The notes beneath the pieces are model-generated. The model did no database searches. It worked only from the letters and a program-made list of their open reading frames with translations, and was not told the DNA's origin. Source: Rosa chinensis (lineage: Eukaryota; Streptophyta; Magnoliopsida; Rosales; Rosaceae). From it: 64,000 nt of DNA. The stretch lies in NCBI RefSeq assembly GCF_002994745.2, contig NC_037089.1:80996347-81060346 (forward strand), read 5' to 3'. The position numbers and the translations under genes were made by a program. Below are positions 1 through 11,935 of the stretch, one piece after another. Position 1 is the first letter of the stretch. Each line of letters starts with the position of its first letter.

Positions 1-517
1 ACCGTATAGATGTTTTATGGTGTTGGTTGATACACAAACACGCTGGTCACGTGTTGTGCCATTATCCACTCGTAATGCTGCTTATACTACACTCCTAATA
101 CATAACATATGGCTACGGGCTCACTACCCAGATCATCTCATTCAATCAATTTGCCTTGATAATGCTAGAGAGTTTACATCGAAAATTTTCGATAACTATT
201 GCATATCATTGGGTATTGATATCAAGTATCATATTCCCATGTACACATCCAGTTGGTTTCGCAGAAAAGCTACCATTAAATGACTACGATGGTAGCCCGG
301 ACATTGGTAATGCCACCAATATTTCCGCTTGGGTTATGCAATATCGCATGCAGCTATGCTAATTCGTCTACGACTCATAGCAGCAACTCAACTTTTATTT
401 GTGTTACAGCTAGTGACTGGATTCGAGTTTAATATCTCGTATTTATGCATATTTGAGTGTGCGATTCATGTGCCAATTGCGCCGCCACAGCGCATCAACA
501 TGAGTCATTGCAACGAA

Positions 518-520
<3 letters not shown>

Positions 521-558
<38 letters not shown>
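521..558. repeat. (AT)n microsatellite
   Basis: A pure AT dinucleotide run of about 19 units inside the decayed integrase region. It is absent from the intact copia element, so it arose after this copy decayed. Confidence 0.95.
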
Positions 559-564
<6 letters not shown>

Positions 565-2578
565 GACATGAGTCTCCAACTATAAGTCCGCTATGTAGAA
601 CCCTTGACAGGCGACCTCTATTTCGCTGGATTTGTGAATTGTCACTTTGATGAGACAGTCTTCCCGTCATTAGGGGAGATTAGAACGTCAATGTTCAACA
701 GGAACGACAAGAATTGTCGTGGTCTGTCCCCACTATGTCTCATCTTGATCCCCTAAAAGTGACGAGATCACATATACCTGCTGCAAACATGCCTGCAAGG
801 ATTGATGTCCCCACAAGAGGACATGGTGCCACCCAGAGAAGATGGGTACTGTACCACTACCATGGATGGTAGTATGGTGACGCCACAAAGGTGGCATAAT
901 GGCGTCATAGGCCATGGGTTCCGCTTGAGAGAGTAGGAGACCCATAGGTTCGATGGATTCTCGCCCTAAGAAGAGAGCGAGTTTGGCACAACTTGATCCA
1001 TTGATCATTGATACTCAAAATCTGTCTCATGAGAATATTTTGGATTGTGGTTATGTCCAAGAGACATCGTTAGGGGACGCCTCAATGTTAGAACCAATTC
1101 CTGAGAATATAGGGATCTCTACGAACTACACTAGTGTACATGAGGACGTGGAATTATTGAGACCAATGACATCGAACCTTACTCCGTTAAAGAATGCCAA
1201 CGTAGAGAAACTTGGCATAAATGGAAAGATGCGATCCAGGTTGAATTGGATTCACTAACGAAGAGGAATAATTTCGGGCCTGAGATGCCAACACCTCCTA
1301 ACATAAAACCTATTGACATTAATAGGTCTTCGTTAGATAGCGTGATGAGAAAAAGAGATGGCAATCTCACCTTATGGCACAAGGTTTCTCACAACGCCCT
1401 GGAATCGACTACGAGAATACATATTCTCTCGTAATGGATGTCATTGCACTCCACTACCTTGTCAATTTGGTAGTTTTCAAATAACTGAACATACAGCTTA
1501 CGAATGTGGTCACTACGTATCTTTATGGGGATCTAGATACGGAATATAATGAAGGTTCTTGTGGACTTTATTTACCCAAGTTAAGTGGCTCTAGACCACG
1601 GAGCGTATTTGCAACGAGGTTGAAATGCTCACTAAAATGACTACTTGATTGGGAAGGGACATGATGAACTATGCCCACGCGTTTCCATGAGAAGTTCAGG
1701 ATTTGCAATTGTCGCGGTTTATGTTGATAAACATAATTGGAACCCCTTGAGAGTTAAGGGAAACCGCTGAACACTTGAAATCCGAGTTTGAGAGAAAGGA
1801 CCTTGGGAGAACACGGTTTTGTCTAGATTCAGAACTTGTATACCGTGTCAATAGACATTTTTGATAAAGTCAAAGATGCACCATGGTCGTCCGTAGTCTT
1901 GGCCCTAAAAGTGATCCGTTTCGTCCCAGGGATGATGACGAAGACATGTTAATAGCAGAAGTGCTTATTTATGTACAATAGGCGCATTATTGTACTTAGC
2001 ACAATACAAGACCGGCCACCTCAATTATTATGAACTTGTTGGCTAGATATAGCCCCGCGCCAACACAACGCCATTAGATTGGTATAAAGACAATCTTTCG
2101 ATATTTGAGAGGTACGATTGATATGGGCTTGTTCTATCCCTATAGAGAAAAGAGATGACGGAAGTGTGGGATCGGACCCCACAAGGCAAAATGTCACCTT
2201 CCGTGCTCCTCTTCCCCTCCATCAAAATGACAACAAGCATTTCTACATATTGAAGTGAACCAAATCCGATCAGAGGATAATGTAGCGGACTTATTTACTA
2301 AGTCGTTACCAAAATCCACCTTCGAGAAACATGTGAGGAGCATCGGATTGAAAAAGTTATCCGAACTCCCATGATTGTAGCAATTAGAGGGAGATATTGA
2401 CATCAGGGGGAGGCATGATGTCTACATGTTCGATCTCGAAGAGTGAAGGACGTGTTGTGCTCTTTTTGTCATTCGACCAGGGTTATTTTTGTCCCATAGG
2501 GTTTTTGTTACCTGGCAAGGTTTTTAACTAGGCAACAATCAAAGCGTCATCACCAAATTTGAGCGGCACAATGGGGAG

Positions 2579-2797
2579 TGTTGAAGGATATCGACATAAT
2601 GTGTGCCTCTACAAACTAGGGTTTAGAGTTGTAATAAGAATGTGTTTTAGGTATTCAATTGTAATCAGATTCTATTACCTTTTTGGGTACCTTGTAACTC
2701 TCTATTTAAAGGGCTCATATTATCAATGATAACACACAATTCTATTCTCCTACAACAATTCTAAGTTTATTCTAGCAAAATCTCCCATATGTCAACA
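2579..2797 (+). repeat. 3' LTR of decayed copia element
   Basis: A 219-bp LTR that starts TGTTGA and ends TCAACA, a perfect 6-bp inverted terminal repeat. It is preceded by the purine tract ATGGGGAG. A TATA-like TATTTAAAG lies near 2704. The partner LTR is outside the window, so no target duplication can be tested. Confidence 0.8.
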
Positions 2798-2968
2798 GTT
2801 GCATTTGAAAATGAATAACCAGTCTACAAAAACTGCTTGGATATGCTTCGTCTCACCTCACAACCCCATCTAAAGACTAAAGTACAACTAAGAAGATCTC
2901 AGATCACTTCATCATCTCGGAAAATAGATTAGATGGTGAGAAACCTCACCCTTCAAATCATAGGTTAA

Positions 2969-4951
2969 CTATAGCAACAACTCAGCAATCTGAACAGCAT
3001 TAAGTGCAGCTCCCTTGCGTTTTTGATCACCGCAGACAAAGATGTCCAACCTGCTCAGATATTCCCATTTGTGGCTTGTTAAAATATGCAAGGCAAAATT
3101 AGAACATGTACTGTAATATTAGTCTTACCCATAGTTCCCCTCCTGGGACACATCATGGCTGATTCTGCCAACTGCAACATCATCTTTGTTTGACACCTCC
3201 AAAGGTGTAGGGAAGTTATTAGCTGCATGGACATCAATAACCGCCACACCAGGAGCCTTCTTCCGAATATACCTTGCGGTGTCCTGGACATGGAACAAAT
3301 TTAAGCCTCTAAGGAGAACTTGTGATGAACGAATGGGAAGAAAAACTGCACTGATTACATTAATGAATAATCCATCTATTGCAAATTAGCTTGTCTGTGA
3401 TCGTGCTTGATTGAGTTTCCCACATAAAACACCATGACATGCACATATCACTAGAACATAGGCACGGAAATACAGTACTCGACTCAAGTCCAGTAAGATA
3501 AAGCTTACCGTACTTGTTAAAATATTTATAACTTTACTGCAGAAAGTGCCAACTACAAGTTGGTAAACATCCTTGGTGTGCCATACGAGGGACTTGGATC
3601 GAATCTCAAGTTCATCAAGGTTGGGTTCATGGAATGCGAGAGGATTGCCTCTCATTGTATAGACCATAGGCCCAATGGCCCTCCAATGGACAAAAGAGAC
3701 TGACCAATTTCATGGGGATAAAAGTACACATGCATCTTAGCACATTCAAGAATATCTAATATTTCTTCTTTGAAATGACCAACGAAAAACCAAATGCTAC
3801 ACCTGGGTACTTTTTTAATGTTAAGAGTGATTGACAATCTTAATGTTATGCTCGAGAAAGAAGTAGAAGAGAAAACAAGAGCACAGTGACTTAAATCCAC
3901 TTGATCAAACCATTGTAAATAAGATACAAGAACAGCCTAAAGTCTTAAGAACATAAACATAAGAGAATCATCATGCAGATGCAAAACCAATGTTGATAGT
4001 AGCACAAGAGCCATTCGTATCCATGGAAAACTTCTTGTTAAGTCTTTCCTCGGTATAATATAATATCAATAACAATGAAATTCATGATATCATCTACAAT
4101 TTTGTTCTAACTACTTTTCTTCCCACCAATGGTGGAGATTTACAATGTGAAATTCCTTAATGACTTTACCCAAACAACTCATCAACAACCAATATATATT
4201 TTTTATCATCAACGTAGGTTATATAACAGTATTGCAGTATTACCTCATCAAGGAGATTCTCAAATTCACAATTTACACTCTCAGCATGTGCCCGTATTAC
4301 AGGAACTCGCATGCAAGTGACAGTTCCTTGACATCCTTGTCATTCTGATTCAGAATAGATATGGACAACAAATAAATTACATCTGCTGTTCTACACCAAT
4401 ATGTTATCATCTCCATTCATAAAATCCGACTTCCAATAAACTACTCTTTCTTAACTTCACTTGATTAACAAAATAATTGTTATGGGAGTGATAAGAAACT
4501 AGTAAAGATACTAACCCATGTTTATTGTGTCTTCTTGACTAGTTTCATTTCCTCTTCATTATATCCATTTGGAAAAACCGCTGAACTGTGGGAAAACAAA
4601 TTTAAAGCATATTGCAAAAATGAAGGCAGATATAGGTGGTTCAATGAAACCTCATGGGAAACAGAACAGAACACAACTATTTTTCCGAAAACAAACTTGA
4701 ACAACAAAGAGCAAAGATAGACAGACCAGCCGCTGAAATATCTCAGAAGTTACTGGCTTCCCTTCCAGAACCTTAATACAAAAATAAAATTACATCAGCT
4801 AAACTAGAAAGATGAAACCAAAACAAAACTGAAACCAATACAGCAACATGGAGAAAGTAGAAGAAACCTCATGAGTTTGCTGCTCAAGCTCTATCATAGC
4901 AGCAGCAGCTCCACTAGCAGCCTGATACGTACTGACCACCATGCTTTTCAC
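2969..4951 (-). pseudogene. Aspartate-semialdehyde dehydrogenase pseudogene, 5'-truncated, introns retained
   Basis: ASADH reduces aspartyl phosphate to aspartate semialdehyde in plastid Lys/Thr/Met synthesis. Only the C-terminal half is present, as ordered exons: 4867-4951 (VVSTYQAASG), about 4731-4771 (VLEGKPVTSEIF), 4516-about 4614 (NGYNEEEMKLVK), 4244-4344 (RVPVIRAHAESVN), 3129-3283 (FPTPLEVSNKDDVAVGRI) and 2969-3050 (DIFVCGDQKRKGAALNAVQI, then TAG). Several GT-AG junctions survive, so it is an unprocessed duplicate rather than a retrocopy. Two lesions disable it: an in-frame TAA at 4522-4524 where the family has Lys (KETRKIW region), and a 1-nt deletion near 4326 where KVT is expected (exon of 101 instead of 102 nt). 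The catalytic-Cys exon and everything N-terminal to it are missing. I am confident of the family from the conserved blocks. Confidence 0.88.
3545..3610 (+). repeat. tRNA-like (SINE head-like) sequence in an ASADH pseudogene intron
   Basis: An A-box-like segment (CAAGTTGGTAAACA, about 3555-3568) is followed about 30 nt later by a B-box-like GGATCGAATCT (3596-3606), the spacing of a tRNA-derived SINE promoter. No tRNA cloverleaf or clear 3' tail was found, so this is tentative. Confidence 0.3.
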
Positions 4952-5884
4952 CTGAAAACCCCATTAATAACCCAATCAACACAAACATTTCCACAAAACC
5001 CCAATTCAATTCACATCCAAAATCCAAAAACAACCCAGGCCAAATCAACCAACTTTCTAGCACCAAAACACAGTGAAGTAAGCAAAATACACAATGCAAG
5101 CAACATCATATACCTCCAACATACTCATAATCCCTAAAGCAACCAACTTTTATAGCACCAAAACACAGTCCAGTAAGCAAAATACACAAAGCAACCAACT
5201 GTACATAGCTCCAAAACACTCGTAATTTGGATTTCACATGCTTCATTTCATAACCCAATGAACCCAAATTTCCAAGTCACATTACGAGTGAAGCATGTGA
5301 AATACACTCATAATATGCATTGCTGTAATGCTACACTCATGCTTAGAATTTGAGAAATTTGCATGTATGCTAGCACAGTAGCAACAACTCTAATTACAAG
5401 AATCAAAATTTTTCCAAATTAAGCGAATCCCAGTTCAAAGCCAACTGACCTCAATAACACCCAGATTCCTAGAAGGTGTAATTGTAACGCAGGTCAGGAT
5501 AATCCGAGATCACTTGGCGATGGTTGACGTCCAAGGCGGCATAAGGAAGTGAGGGATCAGTTTGATGTTAGTTACTTTGTCTTGGGTACAATACAACAGC
5601 ACACATTTCATAATATGAGCTACTCTGGCTACCTTTAATGGGCTTACTTAATGCTGGCTTCGTTTCTGTTCATTCCATCTCGGTTTGGGTCAGTAGTAGA
5701 AGACCAGTGTTTGAGTGCCTTTGGGTCAGAGTATGACAGCCGAATCATTTTACCAGGACTTATCATGTGTTTCATCAACGTCTCCTTTTGGCACTGTAAG
5801 ACTTCACAACAGTCAACTTGAATGAGAGAATGAGTAGTTTGTATTGATGTTTAACAGAAGAAGATACAAAACTTTATTACAATT
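4952..5884. other. Noncoding stretch upstream of the ASADH pseudogene
   Basis: No exon of the missing ASADH half is recognisable here. An imperfect direct repeat of about 97-bp period (starting near 5058 and 5155, sharing CACCAAAACACAG and AGTAAGCAAAATACACAA) lies in the likely former intron. Nothing else was recognised. Confidence 0.5.
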
Positions 5885-5893
5885 CTAACACAG

Positions 5894-6611
5894 GGAGGAG
5901 GCTGGAATGCGCAGGCTGTATGTTACAGCCTCTGACAATTGTCGACGTGGGGCGAGGAGAGCCACACAATTGGTCAAAGTAGGGGCATTTTGTAATTTCT
6001 CGTAGACGGATGTTAGGGAGTAAAACGGATGGCCGTTGAGGTAAAACTTCTAAGGGATTTTGATGTCTATTCTCACAAGACTACAAGAGTCGTATAGCCA
6101 GCCACCACTTGTCTTGACTTTTCTCATCTAGTCATCTCAGGTTCTCATTGACCAAATGAGATGAAGAAGAAGTTCCAGTTCATCAACCCACCTCTGGGCT
6201 CTAGATATGCTTTCTACGTCGAAGAGGACGAAGGCGATGAAGAAGACACTGCAAGATCTTTCAAAACTATGGTGGGATAACGAATCTGGTTCAACTAATC
6301 AATGCCAAACAGATCAAATATCATTGCGGACACGGGTCCTGATCCCTTTAATCAGTTCCCAAAAGGTTGTAGAAAATGCTTTGTGATTGCTGATAGGCCA
6401 TCGAGGAGAAGAACGAACGGTATGGCTCTGGAGAAAATGGAGGAAGGAGATGAAAAAATTGGATTTTTGTGGCTGATGCACCAACGAGGATGGTGGTAAT
6501 TAAATGAGTTTTACCCAGATTAATTACAGTGAGTGGAATTGTCACTGCTACCCCTCCGTCTTAACCGACGTTGGCTGCGTAAGTTGCAGCCTGCGTATTC
6601 CAGACTTCTCC
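5894..6611. mobile_element. Non-autonomous Mutator-like element (718 bp) with internal gene-like sequence
   Basis: The ends form terminal inverted repeats of about 38 bp: the left end begins GGAGGAGGCTGGAATGCGCA and the reverse complement of the right end begins GGAGAAGTCTGGAATACGCA. The element is flanked by a perfect 9-bp direct repeat, CTAACACAG (5885-5893 and 6612-6620), the duplication length typical of MULEs. No transposase is present. The interior looks less AT-rich than its flanks and carries short ORFs at 6161-6280 (39 aa, acidic, starting MKKKFQFINPPL) and 6302-6499 (65 aa), so capture of cellular sequence (Pack-MULE) is possible. I do not recognise the captured gene. Confidence 0.85.
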
Positions 6612-6620
6612 CTAACACAG

Positions 6621-7376
6621 AAGATGTAAATATATATGCAATGATCCTAAGAGACAAAACTGATTAATTGATAAAGATCCACATAACATGCAGACATGCT
6701 TTTCCATGTTTTGTGGTTTCTTTTCCATGTTTTGTGGTTCCTTGCTTTTTCCTAACAACTCACGCTAACACTCCCCCTCAAGTTGGCGCATACACATCAA
6801 TCATGTTAGGAATTGAACATGTTTACACATGCCAGGAACGTAAGTACGTACATACTCTATTTTTTTCGTGTGCTTTTGTAGGCATCATCTCTCAACTGTT
6901 GACATTTTTGGTGAAAAATATTTTATAACTCACATACACATATTTCAAAGCTATGGTAATTGACATCCAAGTTCTAAATTGAAATCAACTAGTCTTTCCG
7001 GAAAAAAAAAATCAATTACTCTTTAAAGAAAAAAAAAGAAAAAGAAAAAAGAACCCTAATAGAGCATAATCTCAGCATAATGTGACATCCAACTCAGCGA
7101 CTCCCCCAATTTTGGTCTCCTATTTCCTCAAATGGATGGTCAAATCTGCGGGCATAAAGTTTTTGAAGACGAGGCAGTGGTTCAGAGCAGGTCTTCCTGA
7201 AATCTTTTGGAAACATGAAAGCCTACAACAAAATCAAAAACTAAAACTTATAAAAAAAAATTATCAAACGTCAAAATCTAACAAGAAATAAAGTGGGAAG
7301 AATTGTCGTCTTCAAAAAAAGAAAAGAAAAGGAAGAATTGTTAGATAGCCATAACATGGCATTAGTATGAACTCAC
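6621..7376. other. Intergenic, AT-rich, no gene recognised
   Basis: AT-rich sequence with A-rich runs (near 7002-7055 and 7250-7335). No conserved reading frame, TIR or LTR boundary was recognised. Confidence 0.5.
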
Positions 7377-8691
7377 CTCCTGATCATGAACAAATAGGAA
7401 CATTTCTGTGCATTGAGAATCAAAATTTCTACTAAGAAAATCTCTGAGAGTAGAAAAGTGTTTCCACAATAAGTAGAAAAGAGCTAGAAACTAATGAGGG
7501 CTGCTGCAAATTGCTCAACAAAAGTGATCAAAAAAAATGGAAAAAGATAAATGAATATATACATGTATTGCATAGATAAAGCTCACCTCGGGATCAAAAA
7601 CTAATAGGCGTATTGATGTGGAGCAAGAAGCATAGCCTTTACTAAGAAAATCTCCGAGAGAAGAAAAGTGTTTCCATGACTCATCTACAAAGGTGGCTTT
7701 CCTGTCCCGAACTGCGATTATACCCTCCTTAGGTTCAGAGTTTCCACAAAAATGTTATGCTTCATGTAACCATTGAAAGATAAAAACTTTAGATTTGGGC
7801 ATTGATTGTGGCCTTCATGCTGTCATGGCATCCAAGCAAGTCAAGACTATCCAAGCCCTGAGCATGGATCTTGATATATTTCAAGTTATTGCATCTATCC
7901 AATGTTACTCCTTCTATGTTACATTTAGAAACAAGTCTAAGAGATTCCCGATTCACATCTCTTACTTTAACAGAGTAGTCACTGCGTCTCACTTTCAAGG
8001 ACTTTAGGCTTGAACTTGTAAAATTAAGTACCTTATCCGGTAGCACAGTCAAGCCATGACATGAAATCACTGAAATATACTCAATGGTAGGACACCCAGA
8101 AATATTAAGCTGAAGAAAGTGCAGTTACGTACCATGAGTTGCCTCGAGCAACACGTACATTTTTTAGGGAAATTGTTTTCAATGATGCAAAACTTTGATC
8201 GATGTCTTTTATCGTGACATACTCCAAACTTAGTGCAGTTATAGATTTTGCACTAAGAAGATTATGAGGAAAGTAGTAGGAGAATTCCGGCAAGGCTATA
8301 ACGCGAGGAAGGCTGATATCCAACTCTCTGACACATTTAGTAGCTCCAAAACTCACCAACCTACCTAGCAAATCCATGTCACCGATATATCTCGCGCGAA
8401 GCCAGAATTTTTCTAATGGATTGTCTTTGTCACAGAGCTCCAAGTACTTTCTCAAGAAGTTGATGAACTTTGTATGTTGAAGTATGCTATATTTGTTGCC
8501 GTCATAATCTTCTTGGAGAGCGAAGACCACATGCATATCCAACTCTTCGAAAGAAAGCTCGTGCGAAGCGCAAGTCTTGTGGGAAGGAATTGAAGAATTT
8601 GGTGGATAGCAAGGTCAGGTAAATGAGGTACGGCGGCCATGGCGTTTTGGTGATCATGATCATTCTCTGCGTTTCTTCTCTTAGCCCTCAT
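7377..8691 (-). pseudogene. F-box/LRR-type protein pseudogene
   Basis: F-box proteins recruit substrates to SCF ubiquitin ligases. The start at 8691 (MRAKRRNAEN) leads into an N-terminal F-box (LPDLAIHQILQFLPTRLALR, then LSKSW). The frame then shifts near 8505-8515; the next frame runs through LRR-like sequence (LGRLVSFGATKCVRELDISL, YVTIKDIDQSFASLKTISL) to about 8125, where a second shift occurs. The third frame (ISGCPTIEYISV, then LRLVSKCNIEGVTLDRCNNL) ends at an in-frame TAA near 7757-7759, after which homologous sequence (KEGIIAVRDRKATFVDESWK) continues to a donor at 7586. A diverged second copy of that last exon lies at 7377-7470 (FLSRNF, FLFVHDQE). Two frameshifts plus a stop make a working protein unlikely. 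It lies head-to-head with the ELM2/SANT gene. Confidence 0.8.
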
Positions 8692-9021
8692 CAGATCTAG
8701 ATTGCTGCTGCTTGTCCATGTGAGACCTGTTGTTAGGGTTAAACGTACCCATACAAAATTTGTCCATTCAAAAACGACGAGTCGTAAAGTACAATCCGTG
8801 CCCAAGCTCCACGTGGCGCAAAGCTAGTGGAAAAGCTCATACTCACTGAAGATCTCTGACGTTAAGCTGACAGAATCACTTTCGAGTTTCGAGCTCAGCA
8901 GTCAGGACATAGAATCACAGAGTGGCATCTTACGTAATTTTCACCTGATTCCATACCTCTTTTGGTAATTTCAAAAAAAAGTTACTATCCTCGGACCCCC
9001 GAAACAGAACCATAGAATGGC

Positions 9022-9028
9022 TATAAAG
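9022..9028 (+). promoter_or_regulatory. Probable TATA box of the ELM2/SANT gene
   Basis: TATAAAG lies upstream of a CT-rich leader that ends at a clean donor (TTCAG|GTAAAG, 9529/9530). It implies transcription starting near 9050-9060 and shows that the small open frame over 9017-9202 is leader, not coding. Confidence 0.5.
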
Positions 9029-9049
9029 CCGGTAGCGCCAAAACTTTCC

Positions 9050-10332
9050 CCAATTCCCAATCTCCATCACTCAGATTCCCAATTCCGATTCCGATTCCGT
9101 TTATTTCTTTCTCCGATCTCAAAATTCTTATTTGATTCGTTCAATTCATTCTCTTCTCTATCTTTTGATCCAATTTTCATACCTCGTCGTTCCTCCGATT
9201 AGATTCTAGGGTTAGGGATTTGAAATTTTCGCGAAATTTTTATTCGATCTGAAATTTTTTTTGCCTGATTTGGTTGTGTACTAGTTTTTCAGTGCTTGAA
9301 TTTATCTGGGTCGTCCAGAAATCTGCAGGATTTTTCTGATTTATGAGAAATTTTTGAATTTTATGAATTTTCCATTCTTGTAATTTTTTTTTCATGTGTA
9401 AATTGGGGGGCACACAGGTTTTTGTTTTTGTAATTGAAAAAATTTGAGTCTGTTATTTTTTGGGTTCTGAGAAGCTGGTTTTGTGGGTGATTTTGGATTT
9501 GTGGATTGCTTGGGCGCCACTATTTTCAGGTAAAGACCAGCTCTTTCAGCTCAGTAATATTAAAAGAGAAGAAGATTAAGATGGTTTTATTACTATTAGT
9601 ACTATATACATGTGCTTTTTGGAGCAGGTAGTTTTGTAATGCTTTATATTATGCTTGTTTGGACTATGTCGTTTTGCTTGTAATTCACATGCACGCATTG
9701 CAGTATGAATATGGTAAGATTGATTTTTTACAAAAGATGATGCAAGTTAGATTCCGTTTCTTTTCTGTCGAACATAACAGTCATCCTTTTTAAAGGAATA
9801 TATGTCAGGATCAATGATTGAAAAAAGTAAAAAAGAAATGAAATGAAAGACACATCTTTCGTGAGTGTATATGTTTATGTATGTTGTATACGTATGCATA
9901 TCTATGTGGTGGATTATGATTTGGTTTATGGAAATCATTATGATCTACTAATAAACATAGTAGCGCCTATTTTAGACCAGCAGAATATTTACTGTAGCTA
10001 TATATGATGACTCTTGGTGGGTAGAATGGATTCTTTTTGTTTCCTGACTGATGTGGTTGTGTCATGGAATGCGGTGGCTACCTTTATTCAAATGTACAAT
10101 ACTGTTTACGGATTGTTACCCAGTATATGATATGCTCAAGTTGTATGTAATTGGAATTCTTTTTACTTATAAACGTATACGAAAGGTTTAGTTTTCTGAA
10201 ATTGCTCTTTTCTTCTCGTTTAAAAAATCTTTGTTCCCTGCTTTCCCAGTGCTTCATAGGTTAGTTTTAGTGCAAGTCTTATTTTGCATATTCAAAGCAC
10301 CACTTCAAATGTGGCTTCACTTGCAGGACAAA
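9050..10332 (+). other. 5' UTR exon and leader intron of the ELM2/SANT gene
   Basis: A noncoding leader exon (about 9050-9529) is followed by an intron of about 800 nt from the GTAAAG donor at 9530 to an acceptor TTGCAG at 10326. The second exon places the first ATG six nt downstream (10333). Long leader introns often enhance expression in plants, but nothing here shows that directly. The exact start is inferred from the TATA box. Confidence 0.55.
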
Positions 10333-11935
10333 ATGATTAACAAACGATCTTTTGGTGATGAGGGTTCTTTTGAGGTTGCTTGTAAGCACCCTAGACATTT
10401 GGAACACTATAATGAGCCTGCTCCATATGTGGATGTTTTTCATTTTAGTGATGCTTCCCAGAAATTTCAAACTCCAGGTATCAAATAGTTGCTATTTGTA
10501 ATTTGGTTCTCAAATCGTGCATTAAGTTTTTGTCAAGATCTTTATAAGGTGCAAGGCATAACCTGGACCATGTATATTCACAATATCTAGTTATAGATGC
10601 AATCTGGATAGGAAACGAATTATCACCTTCCAAAAGAAACAATGCCACCAGGACCTATGCATGGTTGTCAATTGTCATTAACTTAGAGTATAATTTGTAG
10701 ATGTTCAGTTTGACTTATTACTGATATAATTATTGTATGAAGATGGCAAAGGTGACGGGAGTTGTAAATTTCAAGAGGAAGGAAGGTCTGCAGCTGCAAG
10801 GGACATGGCAACTGAAGTCACAAATGAGACCTACAAAGAACTTGGGACTGGTGCTTCCGGAAGCATGGCCAAATGTTTGTGGGTCAACAACAGTATTGTT
10901 GAAGCTAATGTAAGATCCGAGTCAGAAGCTCATCTTTCATTGTTCCCAGAATTTTTTGGACCTGTAAACCAATTGAGGGATATACATCATTCTGACAAGA
11001 TCTGTTCATCTCCTGTTGATTATTCTCCTCATTACCTAGTCTCTGTTGGACCCGAGCATCAAGCTTATGTTCCAGACTGCGGCCATGAGGGTTCACACAC
11101 TTCAGAACATGAACGGCCTTTGGGTGTTGATGAGGAAAAGCTAATGGGTACCTGTGTCCTTTCTATGCCTGACCTTGAAGCATCTGCAAACTTTTGCTGT
11201 GAGGGAGCCAGAGACAACTGTATGTGTGCTGATTCAGGTTCTGTAAGATGTGTCAGACAGCACATCACAGACGGTAGAAAGAAATTAAGGGAAGACCTTG
11301 GGCAGGAGCTTTTTGAAGAGTTGGGCTTTTGTGATATGGGAGAGGAGGTTGCAGATAAATGGAGTGAAGAGGAAGAGCATCTGTTCCATGATGTTGTCCT
11401 CTCTAACCCTGCATCACTGGGTAAGAACTTCTGGCATAATCTCTCAGTGGCCTTTCCTTCACGAACGCATAAGGATGTTGTCAGCTATTATTTTAATGTG
11501 TTTATGCTCCGGAGGCGTGCTGAGCAGAATAGGTTTGATCCTCTAAACACTGATAGTGATGATGATGAGTTGCAAAAAAGTGAATTTGGACTGGTAGAGG
11601 ATAATGAGGAGCCTGTGGTAGTATCTCCTATTAATCTAGATGCTTCTGCCTATAATGAGGAAGACCACTTACGGGGTGCCCAAGTATACATTGAAGATGC
11701 GGATGACATAGATGGTTATGACGATGCTGCCGTGGTTGGATGCAAAGGTATTAATGACAATGAGGGGGGTGATATAGATGATGGCTCAGGAGCCTCTCAT
11801 GCTGGGAATTTCCCTGGTGATTGTGGCAGATCCACTGAATCTCGGCTTTTGTTTAAAACTTCTGAGACTGTTAGAGCAGATTATGATATTCAAGATGATT
11901 CTTGCACATCCTATGACTATCAGCAAGACAGTTAA
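10333..11935 (+). CDS. ELM2/SANT (Myb-like) domain nuclear protein
   Basis: Predicted 445-aa nuclear protein of the plant ELM2-SANT class, which resembles components of histone-deacetylase corepressor complexes. Coding exons are 10333-10477 and 10743-11935; the junction CCAG|GTATCA to TATGAAG|ATGGC splits an Asp codon and keeps the frame. Around residues 147-210 an ELM2-like start (VSVGPEHQAYVPDC) leads to RKKLREDLGQELFEELGF. A SANT domain follows at about 254-305 (KWSEEEEHLFHDVVLSNP, KNFWHNLSVAFPSRTHKDVV, SYYFNVFMLRRRA). The C-terminal third is strongly acidic with DE clusters. The start is the first ATG of exon 2, directly after the acceptor, and its N terminus (MINKRSFGDEGSFEVACKHP) fits the family. 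No lesions were seen. The specific complex is inferred, not shown. Confidence 0.82.

Larger units (their letters stand above)
1..2797 (+). mobile_element. Decayed Ty1/copia retrotransposon, 3' part (integrase to 3' LTR)
   Basis: This is the remnant of a copia polyprotein followed by a 3' LTR; the 5' part lies outside the window. Reading across frames gives, in order, integrase (LDNAREFTSK near 165-195, matching LDNAGEFTSK of the intact element at 20807-27877), the integrase-RT linker, RT fragments (around 1240-1830) and the RNase H tail (VADLFTKSLP near 2280-2315). Frame changes and stops are frequent, and the middle of RNase H is deleted near 2240. After the coding part come the copia 3' noncoding motif (about 2455-2540), a purine tract (ATGGGGAG) and the LTR. 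It cannot encode a working polyprotein. It is on the opposite strand to the intact element, so it is a separate, older insertion. Confidence 0.85.

Noticed and set aside
3386..3667. 93-codon frame inside the ASADH pseudogene intron
   Set aside because: No family was recognised; it overlaps a SINE-like segment and lies between two conserved exons.
9017..9202. Open frame of 61 codons at the start of the ELM2/SANT locus
   Set aside because: It overlaps the probable TATA box and lies in a CT-rich leader that is spliced to the real coding exon at 10327; no domain.
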